Source: Thalassia testudinum
Taxonomy: Eukaryota; Streptophyta; Magnoliopsida; Alismatales; Hydrocharitaceae
Assembly: GCA_037157565.1 (NCBI GenBank)
Contig: JAZHRO010000003.1
Coordinates: 68,326,501 to 68,390,500 of the forward strand
Length of the DNA: 64,000 bases
Direction of reading: 5' to 3'
Position 1 is the first letter of the stretch. Each line of letters starts with the position of its first letter. A program made the translations under genes and the position numbers. Shown piece by piece: positions 23,585-35,367 of this stretch. A model generated the notes under the pieces. It ran no database searches and was not told the origin of the DNA. It saw only the letters and a list, made by a program, of their open reading frames with translations.

Positions 23585-26500
23585 TGGTTGTTTCTCACCT
23601 CAACTAAGTTAATTAAGTTAATTTTACTTAATTATGAGTAGAGAAAAGTAACTTAGGCTAACTCGAAATTGTGTCATTCTGTAGTATAGGGTCGAATTTA
23701 CCTAACATTTTAGAATTTTTTAATTGGTTGAGTCTAGGTCGTTCGTTGGGAGGTATAATTCATTCTAAATTCACTAATTAACTTTATTTTTCTTATAAGT
23801 TTAGGAGGTATAATTAAGTTAATTATAGAAACATGAATTTTGCAAAAATTGATTTAATTTTAAGTAACATGCAAAATACCATATGAAATTTCATTTACAA
23901 CATTTATTTTAAAATATTTTAAGGCAAATAAGAGTTTATATATTCAAAACATGCCTTATTACAACAACTAAAAGCAAGAAAAATTAAAAATATAACAAAA
24001 GAATTATTTTCTCTTCAGCCTTTCTTTCTCGCTTTCTTTTATCTCTTCCTTCCTTCTTCTTCTCTTCTTTATTTCCGTTATTCTGTTTATTCTTTATTTT
24101 TTATTTCTTTATTTTTTTATTTCTCTCTTATTCTCTCGAGCTCCTTCTTTCTTCTTTTCTTCTGCTCCTGCCCTCTTCTTCTCCCTTAGTCTTCTTCTTC
24201 AGTATTTTCCTTAGTGCCTGTTCCTTCTTCGTTCTTTCTCTCTTTACCTTCCTTTCCCCTATTCCCTTAGCCTTCAGCTTTCTTTCTTTGCTTAACTCGT
24301 AATGATTTTCTCTTTCAGTACTTAGCTTTTAGCCTTCAACACTTAGTTTCTACAGCTCCTTTCTTTCCTTCATTCCTTTCAGCTAAACCAGGTTTTCATT
24401 TTACCAAAAAATTAGTTTAAGGTTTGTGGTGAGATCCTTTCAAGGATAGACAACACCCTAAGAAAGGTGGGACCAGACCCTACTCGATCCTCGCCTTATT
24501 TGATTATGGTTCATTTTTGGTTTTTTTTCTTTCTCGAGCTGAACCGGTCCAACCGCCTCCCAAGCGTCAGTCTCCCAGGACCACATCGCACACACGCCCA
24601 CTCGGGCGCACACCTGCAGGCGCACACGCCCGCACACACACACGCTATGCTCAAATGGTCAGAGATTCTTTTCGTGCTAAGCGCTTGACGACTAGTGAGC
24701 TTTAAACACAAAAACGTTTTATACCTATGCGTGCGTTTAGCAACTTCCGATGTGGGACTTTGTTTTCCCCCTCCAGACCCAACTTCAAGTAAGGATTTCT
24801 CCCTACTTAGAGCTCCAGATCAAGCAATTCAAAGCTTAATGGAAAGCTCTAAGGCAGCTCTACAAGATTATAGGTTCAATTTTGGGTTAAGAGGATGTTT
24901 TCCTCTTTGATTTGAAGAGTAAATCTAGAGGGTTCCTATGGGTTATATAGCCTGGAAATAGCGGCTATGCTTACAGAGTCCTTAAATTGGACTTTAGCTC
25001 CTAGCTAAGGGTCTAAATAAGTTCTACAGGTAATTCCACTATTGCAGGTAAAGGTTCTGAAGCTCTTAAAGCTTCAGGAGCTACAGAGAAGCTTCAAACT
25101 TCTCTGAAAGCTTTAAAGATTAGATTTAAACATCAAAAACGTGCAACAGACAGCTAAGAATGTTCTCAATCAATTTCAAAAAGTTCTCAGGGTTACAAAT
25201 TGATCTGGGTAGGATTTGAGATCAAATCTCAACAAAGAGCCACTACCATCAATTTGGGTTTGAAAACAACCCAAATTGGCAGGTTATGAATTCCAACAGA
25301 TTTACAAGTCTAAGCTCAATTAAATCATTCTAAAATCATTCAACAGATTCTCACAGACATTTCTAACTCCTTAATTTCTCAGATTGAACTCAGAATCAAG
25401 ATCTCAACCTCAGTTTGACTGTGAGGCTTGAAATTTTGACTTACTCATTTAAGCTTCTTTTCACAAAATTGACACCTTAAACGGAATCCTCTCAACCTCA
25501 GAAATCTTCCCAATCCCTTAATCAGGTGTTCTAACCTAAAAATCAAGGGTTTCAGGTTCATCGCCTGAACTCTAAAAGCACTTTGTTCGTCAGAATGATT
25601 GGGAGGTTTCTACACTAAATTGAGGTTAAGAACAGCTTCCGTGCACTACACTGAAGCTTCTAGACTCTTTAAATGCTTCTTTCATGCTTATGTGCAAGCT
25701 TCTCCAACTCCACCAAAGTTGGAGAAGAAGACATCTCACTCTGAGCTCCAGTGGCTAAAATTCCAAATAAAGGCCTCAAACTACTCTTTGATCAATAAAA
25801 CATCAATCTGGAGCTTCTCAGCAAGTTTTATAGGCTGAAGCTCAATAATGACTTGTCAGAGGTCACTGGAGCTTCGGTGAGTCTAGAAAAATGCAAATTA
25901 TGTTCAGAATGGTGAATTTATGCCATTTTTTATCTGAAGAGGATCTTGAGGTTGCAAGGAACCTTAGAATCACATTTAATTCCTCTTTAATTTGTTACAT
26001 GAATGATTAATCAGCGAAATTGGTTTGAATGTAATCTAAGTTGTTTGATGCTTAAGACTTGGTCTCCCACCCAAATGAGTGGTTGAGATATGTCAATAGA
26101 TGTTTACGATCATAAATACTTAATTAATTTAAAGTTTTAACTACTCCTGCGCTGCCATTGGTAGTGAGCTCAGGAGCTTAAATAGAATTAGGCTTTTATG
26201 ACAGAGTTGATAATTATCCAAATTAAGGTGTGGAATAGGGTCCTGAGATGATGAGTAAGTGATGAAGAGCCCTGTGAATGTGAATCTAAGCTTAGCTACT
26301 ACCGCCATGGACAGCAACAGTAGCTGTTGAAGGTGAATATGATTTAGGCGATTAAGTGATAGAATTAGTGTTTTAATGAGTTAGAAGTGATCATGAGTGA
26401 TAGAAGAAGGTGATCATCGAATTCAAAAGACAAAACAAGAGTTACAGCAAGCTCAAGGAGCTTGTCAAAGTCAAAGAAGATAAACTCTAAAATCCGACAT

Positions 26501-27635
26501 TAAGCTAAACTAACTAACTACCTAGACTACTCCTACTCCTACTCCTTCCTACTGTTACCTGGACGAAGGAGGTAAAGGGACTCCGTCGACGGTTCATGAC
26601 AGCGGATGAAATCAAAGGGTATTGAGGAAGATCTCCGGCAAGCAAAAATAGATGGAGCAGAGGATCTCCTTGGTTGATGCCATTGTCCAGAGACACGGCA
26701 GACCTCAGTGAAGTTCCTAAGCTGATCAGGATGGATGGAGGAAGTCGGAGATTGATGTGGAAGATCACCGGAGTTGTAGATGAATAGCCTATTGGGTCGG
26801 CCCAGTGATAGAAGAGGGAGGGCAGCCAACTTACCAGAAATCGAGGGGGTGGGGGTCGATTTATAGTTGACGGTGATGAAGAGGGCGGCAGAGTTTGGAC
26901 GTGTGAGAAGCTAGAGGAGGTTAACCGCCGGCATCGTCTCCGATGACAGTGAGGTTAACTCCCATCTAAAATTAGGATTCAAGTATCATCCAAACCAATG
27001 GATGAGAATGGGTTGGTGATCACAAGCTCCAGGAGCTTGGAGAAGGTGGAACAACGTCAGATGTGTGGTGATTGAGCGGTGGAAACACCCTCTGTCGTCA
27101 GCCGTCCGACCAGCTGAATGAAGAAGAGGAAGAAGAAGATAGGGACCTTTGTGCAATGAAACCTAAGGACATATATGAAAATTAAGGACCCGATTGAAAT
27201 GAGTAGTAAGGATCTAAATGTAAACTCAGGTTTTAAAGGTTTATTTTAACTTAGATCTTTTTCAACTTTTTATATATGATTATAAATAAGGTAATTATTA
27301 TGTTTACACCTTGAAATTACATTTTTGACCTTTTTAGGTTCATTTATTAGATTAGGAAAAGTTACTTAAGTTATTATATACTTAGGTATACATTATGCTT
27401 AAGTTAATTAACTTATTAATTAAAGGAATGATTGATAAAATATCGAGTCCAAGTATTAATCAGATTATTAATAATATTAATTGAATGATAAAATAGCATT
27501 TTAAACTTATTTTAAGGTCCTTTACTATATATCCCTTATTTTATAATTAACCCATATATGCTCATATCCTTAGCTAATTAACTAGGAAGACTAGTTAATT
27601 AGGGGTAATTAGAGATCATGATGAGTCTCTCATCA
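23585..27635 (-). mobile_element. 5' LTR of element C (4.05 kb)
   Basis: It aligns along its whole length with 10406-14433, with scattered substitutions and a few short indels. It starts TGATGAGAGACTCATCA on the minus strand at 27635 and ends at 23585 next to the PBS. The pyrimidine-rich tract is at about 24010-24290. Confidence 0.9.
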
Positions 27636-27640
27636 CCATA

Positions 27641-28350
27641 CCACCCTATATAATTCATTAGCTACCCAATTTCCAAGGAAACTGCCGAAAAGTGAGTTAG
27701 TGCAAAAAAAAGTATGTAGATGCTTTCCTAAAGTTAATAACTTCCAAATGCCTAAGTTCTCTTCTATTTCTTCTTTTTTTTTATCTTTTTGGATTTTCAA
27801 TTTTTCTTTAAAAAGAATCAAAAAAAAGGAAATTACTGTTACTACTAACAATGAGGTTACAAAATATGTCCACTACCCCATGCTTAGCTATTGCAATGTC
27901 CTCATTGTGAAAAATGAAAGCATGTAGGAGAGTAGAAGTGGAAGAATAACACCTGGTTTCCATGAGACTCTAGCCAGCTTAGAACAGTCTTTACATGTGT
28001 TGAGTTTACTGCTTACAGCTAGGCGAGGTCCTCAATAAAATATAACTAAACGTTGAGTCCACAACAGCACAGTTTTCAGGCCCCTAGGTATGGGTCCCGG
28101 AGAGTGAAAATGGGCTTTCCAAAGAGATGAACAATGAAAGTGGCAAGTTGGTGGTACAAGGAGAGCCCAAATGGTCTCCAATAGGAGTTTTGTTAGTTTA
28201 TTACAAAGGAAGTGCGGTTGGGTATAGAATTTGTGCAATGGTTGGGTGAAAAAGGACGAAGAGGGTTTTGTGATGTGCTGGGGATTTGTTGGTACTCTAG
28301 AATACCTAATGTTTGAAGAGTTCTTCCCCAATGTTTACTTTCATCCTCAC
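27641..28350 (-). other. 3' noncoding region of element B, proximal part
   Basis: The minus strand matches D 58980-59540, including the post-coding purine motif (27910-27870: TCACAATGAGGACATTGCAA then AGCATGGGGTAGTGG). It joins 10405 exactly when C is removed, since both edges carry CCATA. The frame 28032-28331 has no recognised motif. Confidence 0.75.
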
Positions 28351-28708
28351 ACTATGGGTTCTTGAACCAACCATCCTAATCCTCAGAATTGCCACCGACA
28401 AGTTGGACCTCAAACTCTAAGCATTTAGGATAAGGATGTTATTGGGTTTTATCTTGATCACGTGAATCATCCAACAAATTTTCGATTTCATGAATATCTT
28501 CCTCATCCCATGTTGCTACAATTGGTCATATTTTTGCTTTGTCCTCAATTATTTTCGTAACTGTGTGATCTTCTTCCTAAGTTTGGGTTGAGTTGGCCAT
28601 TAAAAGGTTGTCTAAGGTAGATATGGCCATTACTTCCTCTATTCTACCAAGCTCCTCCATCAAACCACACTTAATTTTATTCTTCTTTAAGACCTCAAAA
28701 ATATTGAA
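28351..28708 (-). pseudogene. Unrecognised tail after the protease of element B
   Basis: The minus-strand reading continues past the protease core with a Glu/Asp-rich segment (GLMEELGRIEEVMAI, then EEDIHEIENLLDDSRDQDK), broken by several stops. It does not match the protease-RT linker of E or C and leads directly to the 3' region. It may be a family-specific C-terminal extension or deletion debris. I do not recognise it. Confidence 0.4.
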
Positions 28709-29300
28709 TCAATTTGTCTTATCCCCTAAGGCCATTTCTATATTTCCCGATTCACAATCAATCCTCGCCTTGGCAGTAGCTAGGAAAGGTCTTCCCAAAA
28801 TAATCAGGGTGTGGTTGAGCAGTTTTGGGGTTTCCATGTCCAGGACCATGAAATCAACAAGGTAATGCAAATCATTAACCTTGACTAAAGCATCCTCCAA
28901 AATACCCCTTGGTTTTGTAATGGATCTATCGGCTTAATGCAAGGTTATGTCAGTGTGTTTTAGGTAGCCTAGACCCAATTCCATGTGTAGTGAAGTAGGG
29001 ATCACATTAATGGAAGCACCCAAGCTGAGGAGGGCCCAATCAGAAGTAATGTTTCCTACTGTAAAGGAAATTAGAGGGGCTCCTGGGTCCTGCTTCTTAA
29101 GCGGTAGCTTGTTTAGGATCAGTGTGCTTGTGTTATCGGACAAAACTACTCTCCTATTATTTTCAGATTTCGCTCTACACCTTTCTTTATATGCATTCAG
29201 TAAACCTATGGCGTAGGCGGGGATTGATCCGATAGCCGCAAGGAGTAAAATGATTGTCAATTTGAAAGCCTGAAGTAAGGATGTCCTTTCCTCCAATTTA
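28709..29300 (-). pseudogene. pro: Protease of element B with the catalytic Asp replaced
   Basis: Minus-strand frames give WALLSLGASINVIP, then DFMVLDMETPKLLNHTLIIL and GRPFLATAKARIDCESGN, aligning with the E and C proteases. The active-site triad DLGAS reads SLGAS here: the codon on the minus strand at 29026-29024 is AGC. The product could not be an active aspartic protease even without the other breaks. A frameshift separates the two frames near 28905. Confidence 0.85.
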
Positions 29301-31121
29301 TCCTCCAACTTTTTCTGCTTGCCCATACAGCAACAACATACTCCCGAATTAGACTCTGATGTTTTGTTGATCACATTCTTAGTTGGGAGTTTGGAATTCT
29401 TGCTACAGGGCCTAATGGGGTTGACATAGGGTTGGGTAGGTCCCTTGTGTCTGCTACCACTCCTTAAGGTGATGGTGTTTGTCATGGCAAAATGTTGTTG
29501 GTTAGTGCCTTGGGGAGGGTTGGGCAAAATAGGAGGCTCCCCGTTGATTATGGTAGGAACTTGGTTTGCTCTGGGAGGCACTGGGATAGCCTGATAGATA
29601 GCATGAGCTTGAGCATGCAACTCCCCATCATTACCAAACCCTTGAGGCCCAGTGCCTCTATTCTGTACATTCCTTGAATTTGGTACAGATTGTGATGGTA
29701 GAGATCCGGGTTGTCGGCTATTTATACTAAGTCTGGATTGCAAAGTGTCCAGCGAAGTTTTCATCTGTTGCATGAGCTGGAGCATTGACCCTTGTGTTTT
29801 TACCATTTTCAGGTTCAAGTCAGCTTGCTTGGCAGGTTATTGAGCATTCCACATGGGCTGATTAACCTGATTTAGGGGCAATTGAGTATATACATGACCT
29901 GACCCATTGGTTTTTGTGGTACATAGTTGTTGGGTTGATATTGGGCCAGCTACCCCTGATCTTTCCAGGAGAAGTTAGGATGATTTTTCCAACCAGAATT
30001 GTAGGAATTTGAATAAGGGTTGCACCTAACATTCTCTTGCACAGCATAAACATCCTCATAAGATGAGGATGAAGAAGGATCAAAAAGACTAGGGTCAAAG
30101 GCCCCAGTTTGGAACCCATAAGGTTCCGAGAAGAGTTGGCTCGAAGGCCGAGCCAGCTCTAGTTGGTTCACAAACTCCTGTCCCATACGAGCTTGCAAAG
30201 AATGGAATCCTGATCCTTGGGATTGAGTGGATCTAGAAGAATTAGAGTTTCCGGACATCCACAATTCATTCATTTAGCAACCAGATTCGTCTGAGCTAAT
30301 CTATTGCAGATCAATTCCATATTAGAAGTATGAGAATCTTGGACCTCATTGGCATTTGATCTAGTTTGTTGGGATCGATTGAAGGTTTCCATGGAGGCAT
30401 GGCTTAAAGAATTTTCACTCATTTCCTCAAACAAATCATACGTGCTATCTGTGTCTTTGTTGAGGAAATCGCCTCCGCAAGAAGCATCCACATGATTACG
30501 TAGTTGATCATTCAACCCATGATAAAAAATCTGCACAAGTTGCCATTTAGGCACCTTGTGGTGTGGGCACTTTTCCAACAGATCCTGGAATCTCTCCCAG
30601 GCCTCATGAAACGATTCCCCTTTCCGCTGGGCAAAAGAGGTAATTTCTCATCTCAATGCATTGGTTTGCCCAATTGGGAAGAATTTCTTTAGGAAGGCTG
30701 ATTTCAAAGCTGTCTAGGTAGCAATCGATCTTCCAATGTTACGATACCAATGTGCGACCTTATCCCTGAGTGAATGGGGGAAAAGCCTCATGAGCATCTG
30801 TTCTTCATCCACATTCTGCGATTTGGTGGTCTGAACCAAAGTGACAGGTCCTCCAAATGTTGGAATGGGTCCTCTTAGCCAAGCCCGTGAAAGTGTTTAG
30901 TTAGGCTCAAAACCTGGGGCTTGATCTCAACATCTCTGGCAGGAATCACAACGTCAGGACGATCCTCATAATTTGAAGGATCATAAAAATCCTTCAAGCA
31001 TCGAGCGCCCTGACCATTCATTCATTGGAACCATTGCTGCATCTGCTTCAATTCTTCCAACTACCTTTGAATCAGCTCTTGCTAGTTTGGGGGTGGAGGA
31101 GGTTGTTGTTGATCAGCCATG
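29300..31121 (-). pseudogene. gag: Gag of element B (Athila type)
   Basis: Starting from MADQQQPPPPPN near 31120, the minus strand encodes LKDFYDPSNYEDRPDVVIP (also in E), HFHGLA.EDPFQH, PHHKVPKWQLVQIFYHGL, DASCGGDFLNKDTDS, MSENSLSHASM, and NSYNSGWKNHPNFSWKD. The end carries TITLRSGS, the gag-protease border motif. Several stops and frameshifts break it into the open parts 30270-30578, 29950-30273 and 28934-29818. A run of four Cys followed by MGKQKK occurs near 29330; I do not recognise it as a zinc knuckle. Confidence 0.85.
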
Positions 31122-31378
31122 GGATCTGCTTGGCTAAAGCTCAACCTCTGCCTCCAGGAATTGTTTAGAGGTCCTTCCAATCTAGGGTTCAATGACCTCC
31201 TTCCAAGCATACATTGGAAGGAAGTCAGAAGGATGAGGAGGAGAAGGGACCCTGCAGCACAAAAATACAAGACTGTCCTTAGGTTGGGTAGCTTAAATGT
31301 CTACAGACTCTCAGAATCCATCCTAAGACTATGGACGATTTACTCTAGTTATGTCTAGGCAATCCAACCAGTTGGAAG
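31122..31378 (-). other. Leader of element B, segment next to gag
   Basis: This noncoding segment leads into gag. It matches the D leader near 57120-57240 (AATCCAA.CAGTT and CGATTT..TCTA words) and is interrupted at 31379 by S2. Confidence 0.6.
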
Positions 31379-31963
31379 TGTAGGAAATAAAGATAGGATA
31401 TGTATGGCTATGTGCACAAACACTCAAGAACAATATTAGTAATAATAAGAAAGATTTGCACAATCAATTCAAACCACAAAAGGACACAAAATGTATAGTG
31501 GTTCCCCTCCCTTAGGTACTCCACTACCTATGCCTCCTAGCTTAGGGTTTTTAACCTGATTCCCTCAACCCTGAGGAAATCAATTTACTAATCGAGGTAA
31601 TTAATGGGTTACCTCAACCCAGGTACAATAACAGGTTTGTTACAACCCAACGAGCAAATGCTCAAGAACAAATGAAATATAGGTGTAAGAAAGAAACATA
31701 AATCTTACAACTAGAACCTAAGCCTCTCAACAAATATATATATATATAAGATAACACCAGTTTGAGAACCTAGGAAGGATGCGAATCGTGTTGAATTGCA
31801 TGAACAAAACACGTCAATGTGTTTGCAAACCTGTAGCATGATTGGAAAGCAGCAATCACTATATCTTCTCTTGAATATGTGGTGGAAAATATGAATTATA
31901 TGCTTTAGAATTTTCTCTTATGTCTCTTCTATATCTTGTATGCAAACAAAGAGTCCTAGGGTC

Positions 31964-31971
31964 ATTTTATA
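31964..31971 (-). promoter_or_regulatory. TATA box of solo LTR S2
   Basis: The minus strand reads TATAAAAT, about 110 bp downstream of the GTACC.GTAC array. Confidence 0.55.
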
Positions 31972-32079
31972 GAGTTTAGGACCTCAAGGATTCATCTACT
32001 AGACGTTGGGATTTAATTCCCAACGTTCACATAGCCTAAATAAATTTTCTAGCCATTCAGAATTAAGCCAATGGCTAAC

Positions 32080-32322
32080 TAGTACCAGTACTAAAGTGTG
32101 GGTACTAGTACTGGTTGCTTCCAGATTTGGGTTTCAAACTCTTAACACAAATCTATTCGCACTTGTACCGGTACTCATGGTTAGTACCGGTACTCATTAC
32201 CTCCAGTACGGGTACTGATCATGAGTACCAATATTCGTGAGGTACAGGTTTGTTTCTTGAGAAAACCCAAACCTGTAACTCACATGTACCAGTACTAAAC
32301 TTTAGTACCAGTACTTGTGGGC
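32080..32322. repeat. Array of GTACC.GTAC palindromes in S2
   Basis: AGTACCAGTACT, GGTACTAGTACTGG, GTACCGGTAC (twice), AGTACGGGTACT, AGTACCAATA and AGTACCAGTACT (twice) occur at irregular spacing. They form a cluster upstream of the S2 TATA box. Confidence 0.8.
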
Positions 32323-32687
32323 TAACAAGTACCTTTTTTAAGTGATTTAATCAATTACATTCTTTGAAAATGAATGCAATATTAATCCTAATTTATCTCT
32401 AATTATTTTTATGATCTAAGTTATATTCCTTTGTTAAGAGGCATATGCAATCTATAAATAAAAAATCTATACTAGAAACACTAAAGGTTGAAGATGATCT
32501 TCTCCTCTTAGATTCTTCCTTGTCATCTTGCCTCCTTATCATGATCTTCTCCTTTTCATCAAGCCTCCATCATTTCCTGTTTGCCTTAATCTTCACCTAA
32601 ATCTGAAAAGAGCTCAATTGAAAACATTAATTTATAATAATTTTTTTGACACCAAAACAAGATGTGGAACAAGGTTCCAACAAGAAG

Positions 32688-33748
32688 GAAGGACTGGGGA
32701 GAAGGTTCTTCCTTTGGCTTGCACCTTCGATTCCTAGTGTACCCCCTAGCCGTGGTCGTTTGATGCTACTTCCCTAGCTAGACATCAGATTGACTAGCAG
32801 AAGTAGGTTAATCATGAATAATCTCAGTCTGGATCCTGTAGAATGAACCAGTACTTAAGGCCAATGTCTACTAAATTTTAGTTAGGCTTGGGATAATGGT
32901 GCTTCTGGAATGTGATGGGCCCTTAATGGGTTGTGCCCTTAATGATTTGTTTGAGAATGTGTGAATGTGCACAACCAAGAGATTTTCAAGCAAGATTATT
33001 AATGATGAGGTGACTTTTAGGATTCGAATCTTACTTAGTAGCTTTCAGGATTCAAATAGTAGGTATATTCAATCAAGTTTTGTGAGGTAATCCAAGTTTT
33101 GAAAGCAGGAGTTCAAGTATTTTTCCTTTGTAAATCAAGAAAATATGGAGTACCTAGCTTGACCTAAGTATTGAATCCTTTGGGGCAGCTACAAAATGAA
33201 TCTCTTTTAGATTAGGTGGTGCGGCCCAAACAATTCAATCAATCAGCCCAAATGCACCACCAATTAAGGCACATAGAAAAATTGATTAACCTAATACGAT
33301 TTCTACTCTTTTATGTGTTGAATTCCTGTATCGGGTCCACAGGTCGGAATCCCGGTTGAGTAGATGAAAATCAAGTCAGGTTATGTGCCTTTGATGTAGG
33401 TGTATAAAGTGTGTAAATTGATTCGTCCCACAGAAAATATCTTTTTATTTTTTTTTATAAGATGTGGGTGAGATGGGTGAAGGTGGCAGACAAGGCAAAC
33501 AAAGACTATCCTAGGGTTTATGCAAACACCTAAGTAGATTAGGTCATGGTTATGATTGTGGCGAAATGAACTAGTGGGGGGGGGATGTGGGGAACACTTG
33601 CAAAACACTCGACCCGCACTTTACTCCGGTCTACTGCACTTGGATCTCCATGCTAGGGTACCTGCAATATAGTAGATTAAAGACAAGCAAGGTTAGTGCT
33701 AAGTAAATGCAAAGAAGCGTAGAAAATAATAAAGTAAATTCTGTTACC
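32688..33748 (-). other. Leader of element B, segment next to the PBS
   Basis: The minus strand matches the D leader 56038-57110 over most of its length, including TCAAACGACCA (32763-32753) and the GGGTACACTAGGAA that follows. No coding signal is seen. The frame 33381-33608 is unsupported. Confidence 0.7.
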
Positions 33749-33766
33749 TCCCCGGCAACAGCGCCA
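33749..33766 (-). other. Primer-binding site (tRNA-Asp) of element B
   Basis: The minus strand reads TGGCGCTGTTGCCGGGGA, complementary to the tRNA-Asp 3' end with one mismatch. Three bases separate it from the LTR at 33770. Confidence 0.88.
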
Positions 33767-33769
33767 AAA

Positions 33770-35285
33770 TGATTGCACAGGATTCACGAGTTTGAAATCA
33801 GGCTTACAAGTAACCCATCATCGTAGTTGCAAAACTCGTGGTCAAATAAAATTTATTCCGAAACTCCAAGGGAGTCCCACGACGAACAAAGAGAGGCGAC
33901 GTTTACTTTAATTGAAAACCACGCTTTGTTTTGTTTCTTTTTGGTATTTTAGGTTTCTGTTATTTTTTCTTGTATTTTTTTGAAAAGAGGAGAAGCAGAA
34001 TGAATCACAAAATAGAAATGGAACAAATATGATATATATATCAATCCAATGTTGATTACAATAAATTATGAAAGCATAAAAAGAGAGGGGGCTGAGATGA
34101 AATCTCCCAAATCGGTTGTTCGGCGAGACGACGGCACCTGGCAAAAGCTCGGATGAAGGAGGTGAGATGCTGGATGACATTGGGCATAGGAAAGCTTTGG
34201 TGTGGCTCCGGAATGGAGGTGAGAGGGTGGAGATGATCTGCTACCAGAATGGAGGTGGGAGGACAACTCCAAGGTGACCTATGAATGGGGATGGGAAGAT
34301 GGATGAATATTTGGTGAGGTAGAGGTTTGCTACACTAATAGGAGCCTTGGGAGCTTGAGAGCAAGCTCTAACAGAGCGTTGGTAATCTTGGTAGAGCTTG
34401 GGGGTAGGTGGGAGTAGAGTAGGTAGAGATGGCTTAGAAGAGAGGGGGTGTAGGTCCTTTTATAGTGGAGGAGAAGAGACAAAAATAAGTATGGGACCAT
34501 TAGTGATTTCTAGGCCATCGCTATAGGCAGCTCATGCCTGCTCATGCCCATACCTGGCTTTGCTAGCCTGTGAAGAATTAGCGATGGCTGTAAGCATCGC
34601 TGTAGGTCCAGCTCTTGCATCGCTGTAGGCTAGTAGCAACCGAGAACGCACCCACGCTGTCGTTGCTCTGGCTCTTGCTCCGCGCGCCATGTCACGTGCG
34701 CGCTCACATGCTGGCGCTGCACTGTGCGCATGCATGCCTCCATGCATGCACGCGCATGCACCCACACTGCCGCACGCGTGTGGTGGCACGTGCGTGTGCA
34801 TGGGTGACCTAGGCTGCGCCACGTGGCACAATCTGGGCCATCCATCTTCTTTTCGTTGTAGGGGCTGCTATAGAGGTTGGATTGAGTCGATTTTCATGCT
34901 GTTGGGCTACGATAGTCAACCTGAATCCATCCACGTGGTCGGATTTGTCATTTGAAGCTCTAAATTATGTCACCTAGTCCCTTGGCCGTCGATCTTCCTC
35001 ACACTGCATATGGTGCTATGAGACTCTGATCGAGGCAATTTTTGAGGCGTTGCACTCCGATCGTCGTCTATATCAAATCCGTATAGTCGGATCGTCAATT
35101 TGATGCTTTTAAATAAATACCCTTCTCTCCTGACCACAAAAAGGATAGAATTAGCCTAAATTATATACAACTACTTTAAATGCATAATGATACATGCTAT
35201 GCAATATTTATAACTTGAAATGCAAATCTTAGCCTAAGAACATGCATGAATAGGCATTTTAGCCTCAATAAATGTGTTTACATCA
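33770..35285 (-). mobile_element. 5' LTR of element B
   Basis: This 1516-bp partner of 8052-9578 starts TGATGTAAACAC at 35285 on the minus strand. The TATA box is intact (CTATAAAAGG, 34465-34456). Upstream of it lie a 7-bp inverted repeat, AGCGATG/CATCGCT (34580-34601), and a CATGCATG/GCGTGC-rich block (34690-34800). ACCAC at 35286-35290 is the right copy of the target duplication. Confidence 0.88.
34456..34465 (-). promoter_or_regulatory. TATA box of the B 5' LTR
   Basis: The minus strand reads CTATAAAAGG, as in X and D. Confidence 0.7.
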
Positions 35286-35290
35286 ACCAC

Positions 35291-35367
35291 TAAAAGCCAT
35301 CTTAAATTTGGGGCCAACTTCCCCTTCTAGAAGCCCTTTAGGTGGTGCTAACTTCCCATTAGATCAC
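35291..35367 (+). mobile_element. 3' LTR of element A, second segment
   Basis: These 77 bp between the TSD of B and the start of F continue the A LTR: GGGGCCAACTTCC and CTTCTAGAAG.CC resemble E LTR 40720-40760. The last five bases, ATCAC, are the left target duplication of F. Confidence 0.6.

Larger units (their letters stand above)
10406..27635 (-). mobile_element. Element C, 17.2-kb Athila-type Ty3/gypsy retrotransposon
   Basis: C is a complete but decayed element: two LTRs of 4028 and 4051 bp, 9.15 kb internal, and a perfect target duplication CCATA (10401-10405 and 27636-27640). PBS (tRNA-Asp) at 23578-23561, gag, protease, RT, RNase H and integrase follow in normal order on the minus strand, then a 2.1-kb 3' region and a polypurine tract at 14445-14434. 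A stretch of about 165 bp compared between the two LTRs (14040-14205 with 27240-27405) shows about 6 differences. It sits inside the 3' region of B, which continues exactly on the two sides. Confidence 0.92.
31379..32682 (-). mobile_element. Solo LTR S2, Ty1/copia SIRE/Maximus type
   Basis: This 1304-bp sequence has TG..CA ends (minus strand TGTTGGAACCTTG to ..TTTCCTACA). It is flanked by near-identical pentamers GGAAG (31374-31378) and AGAAG (32683-32687). The B leader is continuous across it when compared with D, so it is an insertion. The downstream half on the minus strand has the pattern GGCATAGGTAGTGGAGTACC and GAACCACTATACA, familiar from SIRE-type LTRs. Its U3 holds about eight copies of a GTACC.GTAC palindrome (32080-32320). 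No internal region is left, consistent with LTR-LTR recombination. Confidence 0.75.
8052..35285 (-). mobile_element. Element B, complete non-autonomous Ty3/gypsy element with nested C and S2
   Basis: B is bounded by LTRs of about 1.52 kb (8052-9578 and 33770-35285) and a perfect 5-bp target duplication, ACCAC. Removing the nested C (10406-27635) and the solo copia LTR S2 (31379-32682) leaves about 8.7 kb. The internal order, on the minus strand, is PBS (33766-33749), leader, gag, protease, a divergent tail, 3' region and polypurine tract (9579). No RT, RNase H or integrase is present. It lies inside the 3' LTR of A, so it is younger than A and older than C and S2. Confidence 0.85.
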
